DNA from: Pseudomonadota bacterium
GTDB taxonomy: Bacteria; Myxococcota_A; Polyangia; Haliangiales; Haliangiaceae
Assembly (NCBI GenBank): GCA_023386455.1
Contig: JAEWJO010000383.1
Span: 1-24,667 of the forward strand
Length of the DNA: 24,667 bases
Reading direction: 5' to 3'
Shown: one piece after another, positions 15,367 to 22,250 of the stretch
Position numbering within the stretch: the stretch's first letter is position 1
Layout: every line of letters begins with the position of its first letter
The notes under the pieces: model-generated
Seen by the model: the letters and a program-made list of their open reading frames with translations, nothing else
Told to the model about the DNA's origin: nothing
The model's database searches: none
Made by a program: the position numbers and the translations under genes

Positions 15367-16932
15367 CTACTCCCACTCGATCGTGCCGGGCGGCTTGCTC
15401 GTGATGTCGTAGACGACGCGGTTGATCCCGCGCACCTCGTTGATGACGCGCGAGCTGATCCGGCCGAGCACGTCGTACGGCAGCTGCACCCAGTCGGCGG
15501 TCATGCCGTCGCGCGAGTGCACCGCGCGGACCGCGAGCGTCTCCTCGTACGTGCGCGCATCGCCCATGACGCCGACCGACTTCACCGGCAAGAGCACGCC
15601 GAACGACTGCCAGATCGATTCGTAGAGGCCCGCGGCGCGGATCTCTTCCTCGATGATCGCGTCCGCGGCGCGCAGGACGTCCAGGCGCTCGCGGTTCAGG
15701 TTGCCGAGGCAGCGGACCGCGAGGCCCGGGCCGGGGAACGGCTGGCGCCACACCATGTGCCGCGGCAGCCCGAGCTCGAGGCCGAGCTGGCGGACCTCGT
15801 CCTTGAACAGCTCGCGCAGCGGCTCGACGAGCGAGAGCTGCATGCGCTCGGGCAGACCGCCGACGTTGTGGTGGCTCTTGATCGTGTGGCTCGGTCCCTT
15901 GAACGAGACGCTCTCGATCACGTCGGGATACAGCGTGCCCTGCGCGAGGAACTTCGCGTTCTGGATCGTCTTCGCCTGTTCGTCGAACACGGCGATGAAC
16001 TCGTAGCCGATGATCTTCCGCTTCTTCTCCGGATCGGTGGTCTGCGACAGCTGCGCGAGGAAGCGCTCCTCGGCGTCGATCACGCGGAGGTCGACGTGGA
16101 AGTGGTCGCGGAAGATCGCGGCGACCTGCTCGCGCTCGCCCTTCCGCAGGAGGCCGTTGTCGACGAAGATGCACGTCAGCCGCTCGCCGATCGCGCGATG
16201 GATCAGCGCCGCCGCGACGCTCGAGTCGACGCCGCCCGACAGGCCGCAGATGATCCGGCCGTCGCTGCCGACCTGCGCGCGGATCTTCGCGACGGCCTCG
16301 TCGACGAAGCTCGCCATCGACCAGTCGCCGGCCGCGCCGACGACGCCGAACAGCCAGTTGCCGAGCAGCTCGGAGCCGCGCGGCGTGTGGACGACCTCGG
16401 GGTGAAACTGCACGCAGTGGATGCGCCGCTGCGCGTTCGTGAAGCCCGAGTAGAAGCAGTTGTCGCTCTCGGCGGTGTGCACGAAGCCCGGCGGGATCGC
16501 ATCGACGTGATCGCCGTGGCTCGCCCACACATGCAGGTCCTCGCCCGCCTTCACGGTGCGGAACACGCCCTCGCCGCCCTCCTTCACGCGCACCGTCGCG
16601 CGGCCGTACTCGCGCTTGTCGGCGGGGCGGACCTTGCCGCCGAGGAGCAGCGCGGTCAGCTGCGCGCCGTAGCAGATGCCGAGCACCGGGACGCCGAGCT
16701 CGAAGATGCCGGCGGGCACCGTCGGCGCGCCCTCGTCGTAGACGGAGTTCGGACCGCCCGACAGCACGATGCCGACCGGCTTCAGGTCGCGGATCTTCTG
16801 CAGACCGTCCGGGCCGGTCGCGATCGTGTACGGATGGATCTCCGTGTAGACGCTCTGCTCGCGAATCCGCCGCGCGATCAGCTGGGTGTACTGCGATCCG
16901 AAATCGAGGACGAGGACGAGCTGATGCGCCAC
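15367..16932 (-). CDS. guaA: GMP synthase (glutamine-hydrolysing)
   Basis: The enzyme amidates XMP to GMP using glutamine and ATP in the cytoplasm. The 521-residue length is normal. The N-terminal class I glutamine amidotransferase has the catalytic triad: Cys87 in GICYGAQ, and His177 and Glu179 in QFHPE. The ATP pyrophosphatase domain has the P-loop SGGVDSS (232-238). The C-terminal dimerisation domain ends in the conserved DITSKPPGTIEWE. The start is a GTG at 16932, with a GGAG ribosome binding site lying inside the end of guaB, 9 bases upstream. It follows guaB by 6 bases, so the two consecutive steps from IMP to GMP are made from one transcript. Confidence 0.98.
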   Translation of the reverse strand: MAHQLVLVLDFGSQYTQLIARRIREQSVYTEIHPYTIATGPDGLQKIRDLKPVGIVLSGGPNSVYDEGAPTVPAGIFELGVPVLGICYGAQLTALLLGGKVRPADKREYGRATVRVKEGGEGVFRTVKAGEDLHVWASHGDHVDAIPPGFVHTAESDNCFYSGFTNAQRRIHCVQFHPEVVHTPRGSELLGNWLFGVVGAAGDWSMASFVDEAVAKIRAQVGSDGRIICGLSGGVDSSVAAALIHRAIGERLTCIFVDNGLLRKGEREQVAAIFRDHFHVDLRVIDAEERFLAQLSQTTDPEKKRKIIGYEFIAVFDEQAKTIQNAKFLAQGTLYPDVIESVSFKGPSHTIKSHHNVGGLPERMQLSLVEPLRELFKDEVRQLGLELGLPRHMVWRQPFPGPGLAVRCLGNLNRERLDVLRAADAIIEEEIRAAGLYESIWQSFGVLLPVKSVGVMGDARTYEETLAVRAVHSRDGMTADWVQLPYDVLGRISSRVINEVRGINRVVYDITSKPPGTIEWE

Positions 16933-16938
16933 TGATCG

Positions 16939-18402
16939 TTACTCCACGCGGTAATTCGGGGCTTCCTTCGTGATGATGACGTCGTGGACGTGACTCTCGC
17001 GCAGCCCCGCGGACGAGATCTTCACGAACCGGGCCTTGGCGTGCAGCTCCGCGATCGTCGCGCAGCCGCAGTAGCCCATCGACGACCGGAGGCCGCCGAC
17101 GAGCTGATAGATCGACTCGCGCAGCGCGCCCTTGTACGGCACGCGACCCTCGATGCCCTCCGGCACGAGCTTCTGCGCGCTCTCGACGTCGCCCTGGAAG
17201 TAGCGGTCCTTCGACCCCTCCTTCATCGCGCCGATCGAACCCATGCCGCGATACGACTTGTAGCTGCGGCCCTGGTAGAGGATGACCTCACCGGGGGCCT
17301 CGTCGGTGCCGGCGAACAGCGAGCCGATCATCACCGTGTCGGCTCCCGCGGCGAGCGCCTTCGCGACGTCGCCGGAGAACTTGATGCCGCCGTCCGCGAT
17401 GATCGCGACGCCCGTGCCCTTGGCCGCGGACACCGCGTCGGAGATCGCCGTCAGCTGCGGCACGCCGACGCCCGCGACGATGCGCGTCGTGCAGATCGAG
17501 CCGGGACCGACGCCGACCTTGACGGCGTTGACGCCGCACTCGATCAGCGCTCGCGTCGCATCGGCCGTCGCGACGTTGCCGGCGACGAGCTGGATGTTCG
17601 GGAACTTCTTGCGCGTCTGGCGAACGGACTCGAGCACGCCGGCCGAGTGACCGTGCGCGGTGTCGATGCAGATGACGTCGCAGCCGGCGCCGATCAGCGC
17701 CTCGATGCGCGCGTCGCGATCGGCGCCGACGCCGACCGCAGCACCGACGCGGAGCCGGCCGCGCTCGTCGGTCGCCGCGAGCGGATTCTCCTGCGCCTGC
17801 TCGATGTCGCGGATCGTGATGAGCCCCTTCAGCTTGCCGGCGCCGTCGACGACGAGCAGCTTCTCGATGCGGTGCTTGTGGAGCAGGTCCTTGGCCTCGT
17901 CGATCGAGACGCCCTCCTTCACGGTCACCGGGCTCTTCGTCATCACCTCGCCGACCTGGATGTCGAAGCGCTTCTCGAAGCGGACATCGCGGTTCGTGAG
18001 GATGCCGACCGGGCGCATGTCCGCGTCGACGACCGGCAGGCCGCTGATGCGGTGCGCGCGCATGATCGACAGCGCTTCCTCGAGCGTGCGCGACGGTGCG
18101 ATCGTCAGCGGATCGACGACGATGCCGGACTGGGCCTTCTTGACGCGATTCACCTCGCGCGCCTGGTCCTCGATCGACAGGTTCTTGTGGATGAAGCCCA
18201 TCCCACCTTCGCGAGCCATCCGGATCGCGGTGGCGGCCTCGGTGACGGTGTCCATCGCCGAGCTGACGAGCGGCATCCGCAGCGGGATGAGCGGCGTGAG
18301 TCGCGTGGTGACGTCGACGTCGCGCGGGATCACCTCGCTGTACGACGGGACGAGCAGGACGTCGTCGAAGGTGAGGGCTTCTCGAAGAGGTTCCTCGAGC
18401 AT
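16939..18402 (-). CDS. guaB: IMP dehydrogenase
   Basis: The enzyme oxidises IMP to XMP with NAD+, the rate-limiting step of guanine nucleotide synthesis. The ATG at 18402 gives 487 residues, standard for the bacterial enzyme, and is preceded by AAGGTG. The N-terminal segment LTFDDVLLVPSYSEVIPRDV is diagnostic. Two CBS domains occupy about residues 95-205 (for example SGLPVVDADMRPVGILTNRD) and sense adenine/guanine nucleotides in relatives. The active-site loop GPGSICTTR places the catalytic cysteine at 304. The flap motif appears as YRGMGSIGAM, and the C-terminus has the MGYCG segment. It is the first gene of the guaB-guaA pair. The open frame extends far upstream of 18402, but the family start is unambiguous. 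Confidence 0.98.
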   Translation of the reverse strand: MLEEPLREALTFDDVLLVPSYSEVIPRDVDVTTRLTPLIPLRMPLVSSAMDTVTEAATAIRMAREGGMGFIHKNLSIEDQAREVNRVKKAQSGIVVDPLTIAPSRTLEEALSIMRAHRISGLPVVDADMRPVGILTNRDVRFEKRFDIQVGEVMTKSPVTVKEGVSIDEAKDLLHKHRIEKLLVVDGAGKLKGLITIRDIEQAQENPLAATDERGRLRVGAAVGVGADRDARIEALIGAGCDVICIDTAHGHSAGVLESVRQTRKKFPNIQLVAGNVATADATRALIECGVNAVKVGVGPGSICTTRIVAGVGVPQLTAISDAVSAAKGTGVAIIADGGIKFSGDVAKALAAGADTVMIGSLFAGTDEAPGEVILYQGRSYKSYRGMGSIGAMKEGSKDRYFQGDVESAQKLVPEGIEGRVPYKGALRESIYQLVGGLRSSMGYCGCATIAELHAKARFVKISSAGLRESHVHDVIITKEAPNYRVE

Positions 18403-18588
18403 GGCGCACCTTAGATGAGAGGTCTGATCGTGGCAATGCGCCCTTCGGCCTACCCGAGTGACCGGCTCCGGGGTCCGAGGTCCCGGGCGTGGGGCGTTCA
18501 CCCCCACGGAGGGTCCACGCAAGAAGCTGTATTTGCAGATGTTACGCTGGCATGTTCGGTGGAGGTAGGTGCAACGGGAGAGTCCGTG
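18403..18588. promoter_or_regulatory. Divergent promoter region of guaB and a heme-motif lipoprotein gene
   Basis: These 186 bases lie between two divergent starts. A 7-base-pair hairpin (18488-18494 with 18502-18508, 7-base loop) falls about 85-105 bases upstream of guaB. It could be in the leader of either transcript or be an operator. The AT-richest stretch (18520-18545) is the likeliest promoter position, but no clear box pair is visible. No known purine riboswitch pattern is recognisable. Confidence 0.35.
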
Positions 18589-19701
18589 ATGCGCAGAACC
18601 CTTAGCTTGTTTCTCGTGGCAGGGATCGCCGGTTGCCCCGGCGCGGCCCCGGACGATCAAAACGCGCAGCCCGACGCGGCGACCGGCGACGGCTCGACGA
18701 CGACGGCGCTGATGCTGAGCGGCAAGGTCATGGACTACTTCGGCGGCACGGCCGTCGAGGACGCCATGATCGCCACCGACGGCCTCGAGCCGCCGAGATC
18801 GACGACGAGCACGACCGACGGCGCCTATGCCGTCGAGGTCGCGGTCGGCAGCAAGGTGTTCCTGCTCGCGAGCAAGGCCACCTACCGCACGACGCGCAAC
18901 TCGTCGGTCGACATCGGCGAGATGGCGGTCATGCAGGACATCTACGTGATGGCCGAGCAGGACGTGCGCAACCAGTACACCGCCGTCGGCGCGACGCCGA
19001 CCGCCGGCACCGCGATCGTCGTCGCCCAGCTGCGGCGCAACAACGGCATGCCGCTCGACGGCATCCCGCTGACGAACATCCAGCTGCTCGACGCGAACAA
19101 CGTCGTCGTCACGACCGCGAAGGGCCCGTTCGGCTTCAATGCGGGCGGCAGCGTCGATCAGCTGGCGACGACGGTGACGACGTTCGGCGGCAAGGCGCGC
19201 ATCGCGTACCTCGACGTGCCGCCCGGGACGTACACGCTCGCGGTCACGTACCCGAACGACATGCTGCAGGACACGACGATGAACACCCCGGTGACCGCGG
19301 CGGCCGACGGCGGCACGCTGCTCCTCACCGGCGGCATGGGCGGCGGTGGTGGCGGCGGCGGCGGTGGCGGCAACATCACCGATCCGTCGTTCGCGACGCA
19401 CATCTATCCCAAGCTCCAGCGTGCCGGCGCCGGCGGCCTCGGCTGCGCGAACTGCCACACGCTGACGGGCCCCGCCGCGGTCCTGAAGTACGACGAGCCG
19501 GCGGGGACGGTGCTCGCGAACATCACGGCGCGCCCGGGCGTCATCAACGCGACGACGCCGGCCGACTCGCTGCTGCTCGAGCGCCCGCTCTACGAGGCAC
19601 CGCCGACGCCGCAGGATCACCCGAACGCGACGTTCCTCGACGTCAACGACGCCGACTACAAGCTGTTCCTGCTCTGGATCGAAAAGGGCGCCAAGCCGTG
19701 A
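18589..19701 (+). CDS. Lipoprotein with carboxypeptidase-regulatory-like domain and c-type heme motif
   Basis: The ATG at 18589, 8 bases after GGGAG, gives 370 residues. The signal ends in IAGC (Cys16), so the protein is lipid anchored outside the cytoplasm. Residues 40-125 (LSGKVMDYFGGTAVEDAMIA... TDGAYAVEVAVGSKVFLLA) look like a carboxypeptidase-regulatory/transthyretin-like beta domain; a second beta region follows to about 245. A run of about 12 glycines (248-261) links to a C-terminal domain with one CxxCH site, GCANCH (Cys286, Cys289, His290), and the closing motif LLWIEKGAKP. The latter resembles the planctomycete-type cytochrome c domain. No Met follows the CxxCH site, and His344 in QDHPNATF is the only candidate distal ligand visible. 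It may carry electrons or only be built on the fold. It couples by GTGA to the next gene. Confidence 0.8.
   Translation: MRRTLSLFLVAGIAGCPGAAPDDQNAQPDAATGDGSTTTALMLSGKVMDYFGGTAVEDAMIATDGLEPPRSTTSTTDGAYAVEVAVGSKVFLLASKATYRTTRNSSVDIGEMAVMQDIYVMAEQDVRNQYTAVGATPTAGTAIVVAQLRRNNGMPLDGIPLTNIQLLDANNVVVTTAKGPFGFNAGGSVDQLATTVTTFGGKARIAYLDVPPGTYTLAVTYPNDMLQDTTMNTPVTAAADGGTLLLTGGMGGGGGGGGGGGNITDPSFATHIYPKLQRAGAGGLGCANCHTLTGPAAVLKYDEPAGTVLANITARPGVINATTPADSLLLERPLYEAPPTPQDHPNATFLDVNDADYKLFLLWIEKGAKP
19333..19371 (+). repeat. GGC/GGT codon run encoding a polyglycine linker
   Basis: A near-continuous run of GGN codons, interrupted once by ATG at its start, encodes about 12 glycines between the beta domains and the heme-motif domain of the lipoprotein. 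Such runs are prone to slippage in units of one codon, so linker length may vary between strains. Confidence 0.8.
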
Positions 19702-19958
19702 CGCGAACGTCGCGCTTCCGGATCGAGGTCATCGAGCTCGACGATGCCGAGCACGAGACCAATCCGTTCGCGCGATCGTTCGACCACGACTCCGCCGATA
19801 CGACCGAGATCAAGCTGCTCGCCGCCGTCGCACAACGCATGGCGACGGATCGCGAGTTCGTCGAGCTCCCGCGCAGCCGCGCTCCCCGCGGCACGCAGTC
19901 GAGCTCGGCGCCGCTCGAGATCGACGACGAGATCACGACGATCATCGCGAAGCCCTGA
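19698..19958 (+). CDS. Small acidic hypothetical protein coupled to the heme-motif lipoprotein
   Basis: The 86-residue product starts at a GTG that overlaps the previous stop (GTGA), which points to translational coupling. It has no signal peptide or membrane segment. It reads as a hydrophilic protein with strands around RFRIEVIELDD, a helix around TEIKLLAAVAQRMATDREFV and an acidic end (EIDDEITTII). I recognise no family. The tight coupling suggests that it is made with the lipoprotein, yet it would stay in the cytoplasm, which argues against direct contact unless it acts before export. The gene call rests on coupling and a non-shadow composition. Confidence 0.6.
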   Translation: MTRTSRFRIEVIELDDAEHETNPFARSFDHDSADTTEIKLLAAVAQRMATDREFVELPRSRAPRGTQSSSAPLEIDDEITTIIAKP

Positions 19959-19987
19959 GAGCACTCGCGATGAACGTCGTCACGTGA

Positions 19988-20344
19988 CTAGCGGACGCGG
20001 CCGCGGATCACGACCTCGCCGCGCGGCTGCCACGTGCCGCGCACCCAGACCCAGTTGTGGCCGTTGCGGGCCCACCGGCCGTCGCGCCAGACGTGATTCG
20101 CACGCTCGCGCTCGTAGTGGCCGTTGCGCCAGTGCCACCGGCCGTTGTCGCGCTCCCAGTTGCCGTGGATCCAGACGAACCCTGGACGAACCGCGACGTA
20201 CTCCTCGCGCATCGGCGGCGGCGGATCGTCATAGCCAGAGTCCGCGACGATGTACGCGCGACCGGAGCCGGTACACGCGGCCAGTGCCGGGACGCTGGCG
20301 GCGGCTACGCCGGCGAGCATCAAGCTAACGAGTTTCGACTTCAT
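19988..20344 (-). CDS. WXXGXW/YXWGXW-repeat lipoprotein
   Basis: The ATG at 20344 gives 118 residues, with AAAGGAG 8 bases before the start, one of the best ribosome binding sites in the window. The signal ends in the lipobox ALAAC (Cys24). From about residue 50 the chain is a series of Trp/Gly/Arg-rich units (GFVWIHGNWERDNGRWHWRN, NHVWRDGRWARNGHNWVWVR, GTW), matching the YXWGXW/WXXGXW repeat of small envelope lipoproteins of unknown function. It should lie in the periplasm or at the outer membrane. The upstream 42-residue membrane protein gene stops inside this gene's ribosome binding region, so the two form one transcript. Confidence 0.85.
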   Translation of the reverse strand: MKSKLVSLMLAGVAAASVPALAACTGSGRAYIVADSGYDDPPPPMREEYVAVRPGFVWIHGNWERDNGRWHWRNGHYERERANHVWRDGRWARNGHNWVWVRGTWQPRGEVVIRGRVR

Positions 20345-20358
20345 GGCGAAGACTCCTT

Positions 20359-20487
20359 TCAATCGCAACCGCGGATCAGAAAGATGAGAAGGAGGATCGG
20401 GATCGGGATCCCGAGCACCCACGCGAGCACGTAGCCGATCGCACCTTTCTCGTAGAACCTTGGAGCTTTGACGAGCGCGTTGTTCAT
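20359..20487 (-). CDS. 42-residue single-pass membrane protein, hypothetical
   Basis: The frame begins MNNALVKAPRFYEKGAIGYV and ends in RGCD followed by TGA. A basic, aromatic N-terminus leads into one strongly hydrophobic segment, about residues 16-38 (AIGYVLAWVLGIPIPILLLI). This is what a real small inner-membrane protein looks like, and a random frame in this GC-rich DNA would be Arg/Ala/Pro-rich instead. Its TGA overlaps the A-rich start of the AAAGGAG ribosome binding site of the W/G-repeat lipoprotein gene. It has no strong ribosome binding site of its own. No family is recognised. Overlapping with it, bases 20403-20414 form a 12-base palindrome that is explained by the coding for Ile-Pro-Ile-Pro. 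Confidence 0.7.
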   Translation of the reverse strand: MNNALVKAPRFYEKGAIGYVLAWVLGIPIPILLLIFLIRGCD

Positions 20488-20535
20488 GCCTCGCAGAAAT
20501 TGCATCGGCCATGCCCGCTACGCGAATGTGCGGAC
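20488..20535. promoter_or_regulatory. Short divergent promoter interval
   Basis: Only 48 bases separate the start of the 42-residue membrane protein gene from that of the ketopantoate reductase gene. Both promoters must be here or inside the opposing genes. I see no clear boxes. Confidence 0.3.
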
Positions 20536-21528
20536 ATGACTCGCATCGTCGTGTTTGGAGCGGGCGCGATTGGTTGCTGGGTGGGCGGCCGCCTCGCCGC
20601 GGGCGGATCTGACATCACGCTCATCGGAAGACCTCGCGTGATGAGCGAGTGCGCGTCCGGACTTCGTACGAGCGAGCTGCACGGCGGTACGCGCACAGCG
20701 ACACCAACGCTCGCGACCGACGCTGCGGCCGCCGCCGGCGCCGATCTCGTCCTCGTCACGGTCAAGTCCGCTGCGACTGCCGACGCGGCGCGCGAGCTCG
20801 CACCACACCTCGGCCCGCGTGCGGTGATCGTCAGCCTGCAGAACGGCGTGCGAAATGTCCGCGTGCTGCGCGACGCCCTGCCCGACCACCGCGTGCTCGC
20901 CGGCATGGTGCCGTTCAACGTCATTCGCCGCGCACCCGGCCAGTACCATCGCGCGTCCGCCGGCGTGCTGATGTTCGAGTCGAGCGACGCCGCGGCGCCG
21001 CTGTCCGACGCGTGCCTGCGCGCCGACCTGCCGTTCGAGCTGCGCGACGACATGCCCGCCGTGCAGTGGTCCAAGCTCGTACTGAACCTCAACAACCCGA
21101 TCAACGCGCTGTCCGGCGTGCCGCTCGCGCAGGAGCTCGGCGACCGCGACTTCCGGCGCTGCCTCGCCGCCGCGCAGCGCGAGGCCGTCGCGCTGATCCG
21201 GGCCGCCGATCAGCCGCTCGCGCGCGTGACCGCGCTGCCGACGCCGTGGCTGCCGCGCTTGCTGACCGTGCCCGATGGCATGTTCAAGCTGCTCGCCGGC
21301 AAGGTGGTCGCGATCGATCCAACCGCGCGATCGTCGATGTGGGACGACCTCGAGGCGAAGCGGCCGACCGAGATCGATTACATCGCGGGCGAGATCGTCG
21401 CGCTCGCCGAGCGGCTCGGCACGAAGGCGCCGGTCAACGCGCGCCTCATCCAGCTCGTGCGCGAAGCGGAGCGCGGCGGCAAGCGCGACTTCACCGGCGC
21501 GCAGCTGCGCGAGGCACTCGCAGTCTAG
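20536..21528 (+). CDS. panE: 2-dehydropantoate 2-reductase (ketopantoate reductase)
   Basis: The enzyme reduces ketopantoate to pantoate with NADPH in the pantothenate/CoA pathway. The ATG at 20536 gives 330 residues, close to family length. The N-terminal Rossmann fold opens with MTRIVVFGAGAIGCWVGGRL, the GxGxxG nucleotide motif (residues 8-13). The catalytic lysine region is present as QWSKLVLNLNNPINALSG (Lys180), and the late motif SSMWDDLEAKRPTEIDYIAG matches the substrate-binding helix with its Glu. The alternative upstream start at 20500 lacks support. Paralogues in this family reduce other 2-oxo acids, so the symbol is probable but not certain; no panB or panC is in the window. Its stop shares CTAG with the convergent gene. 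Confidence 0.88.
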   Translation: MTRIVVFGAGAIGCWVGGRLAAGGSDITLIGRPRVMSECASGLRTSELHGGTRTATPTLATDAAAAAGADLVLVTVKSAATADAARELAPHLGPRAVIVSLQNGVRNVRVLRDALPDHRVLAGMVPFNVIRRAPGQYHRASAGVLMFESSDAAAPLSDACLRADLPFELRDDMPAVQWSKLVLNLNNPINALSGVPLAQELGDRDFRRCLAAAQREAVALIRAADQPLARVTALPTPWLPRLLTVPDGMFKLLAGKVVAIDPTARSSMWDDLEAKRPTEIDYIAGEIVALAERLGTKAPVNARLIQLVREAERGGKRDFTGAQLREALAV

Positions 21529-22091
21529 GCCGCCCAGAGCATCACGGCGAGCGCGCCGGCGATCGACAGCACGAGCAGGCCGTCGAGGAAACGGCCATAG
21601 CTCTGCAACCGCATGCGAAGCGGCGCCGTCCCACCATGCTCCGCGAGCGGCAGCTCGGTGCGCTTCAGCTGGCGAACGAGTGCATCGAACCGCTCCCAGT
21701 CGCGCGCGGCGAGGAACCAGCGCGAGCCGCGCCGGGCCTCGAGTGCGATGCCGTCGCTGTAGACGTGCGCGGTGACGATGCGACTCGCCTCCTGCGTGAA
21801 CGCGAGCGTGTTCCAGCCCCAGCGCACGCCGTCGCGCGTGATCGCGACGCGCGCGCGGCGCACCGCGAAGCCGAGGGTCGAGAACGCGGCGAGTGCGATC
21901 GGAAGCACGAACTGCGTGCTCGCGTGCCAGCGATACGGATGGCGCCACACGAATGCCCACGTGATGCCGCCGAGGATCGCGACCGACACGAGCGAGATCG
22001 TCGCCAGCCGGCGCGCGCGCTGTGGCGCGCGAAAGACGCCGAGCGGCGTGCCGACGAGGCCGATGCCGGGCGGGAGATCCAGGGCGCTCAT
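21525..22091 (-). CDS. Membrane protein with a PH-like domain, hypothetical
   Basis: The 188-residue product has a pair of membrane helices near residues 30-49 and 61-77, joined by a short loop, and a third at about 168-186. Between them, residues 78-143 (VRRARVAITRDGVRWGWNTLAFT, then GIALEARRGSRWFLAARDWERFDALVRQLK) follow the bacterial PH-like pattern found in small membrane proteins. That pattern is beta strands, a W-rich turn and a closing amphipathic helix. No enzyme motif is present. It converges on panE with a 4-base overlap. The palindromic element lies upstream, between this gene and glnD. The PH-like call is an inference from pattern. Confidence 0.7.
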   Translation of the reverse strand: MSALDLPPGIGLVGTPLGVFRAPQRARRLATISLVSVAILGGITWAFVWRHPYRWHASTQFVLPIALAAFSTLGFAVRRARVAITRDGVRWGWNTLAFTQEASRIVTAHVYSDGIALEARRGSRWFLAARDWERFDALVRQLKRTELPLAEHGGTAPLRMRLQSYGRFLDGLLVLSIAGALAVMLWAA

Positions 22092-22141
22092 GCGTTCATC
22101 TCGGCGTCGCGATCCGGGTCAGCATTGTCCGCCATGCGGCC

Positions 22142-22207
22142 GGGGTCAGTCATGACTTGTATGACTCGCGGGCTGCGCAGCAAGTCATGGAAGTCATGTC
22201 TGACCCC
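22142..22207. repeat. 66-base near-perfect inverted repeat with internal ATGACT/AGTCAT repeats (REP/MITE-like)
   Basis: The outer arms GGGGTCAG (22142-22149) and CTGACCCC (22200-22207) pair perfectly. After one T:T mismatch, CATGACTT (22151-22158) pairs with AAGTCATG (22191-22198). Further in, ATGACT (22161-22166) pairs with AGTCAT (22183-22188). All three share one centre at 22174.5. A small palindrome, GCTGCGCAGC (22172-22181), sits near the middle. Each arm carries two copies of the ATGACT-type motif. TGTCCGCC occurs on both sides (22126-22133 and 22208-22215). The layout resembles REP-derived or miniature inverted-repeat elements. No T-run follows on either strand. Confidence 0.7.
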
Positions 22208-22250
22208 TGTCCGCCGCGCGCTCACGTCAAGGTGCACGGCCAAGTCGACG

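Noticed and set aside
16939..19620. N-terminal extension of guaB to give an 893-residue protein
   Set aside because: IMP dehydrogenase starts at MLEEPLREALTFDDV with a ribosome binding site; the extension is antisense to the heme-motif lipoprotein gene and has no domain.
19979..19988. 10-base palindrome GTCACGTGAC between two convergent genes as a terminator
   Set aside because: It has no loop, the stem would be too short, and no T-run is present. Such a short palindrome is expected by chance.
20403..20414. 12-base palindrome TCGGGATCCCGA as an operator
   Set aside because: It lies inside the 42-residue membrane protein gene and is explained by its Gly-Ile-Pro-Ile-Pro codons.
22142..22207. 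Reading the palindrome as the intrinsic terminator of glnD
   Set aside because: No T-run follows on the minus strand, and the repeated internal motifs and long mismatched arms fit a repeat element better.
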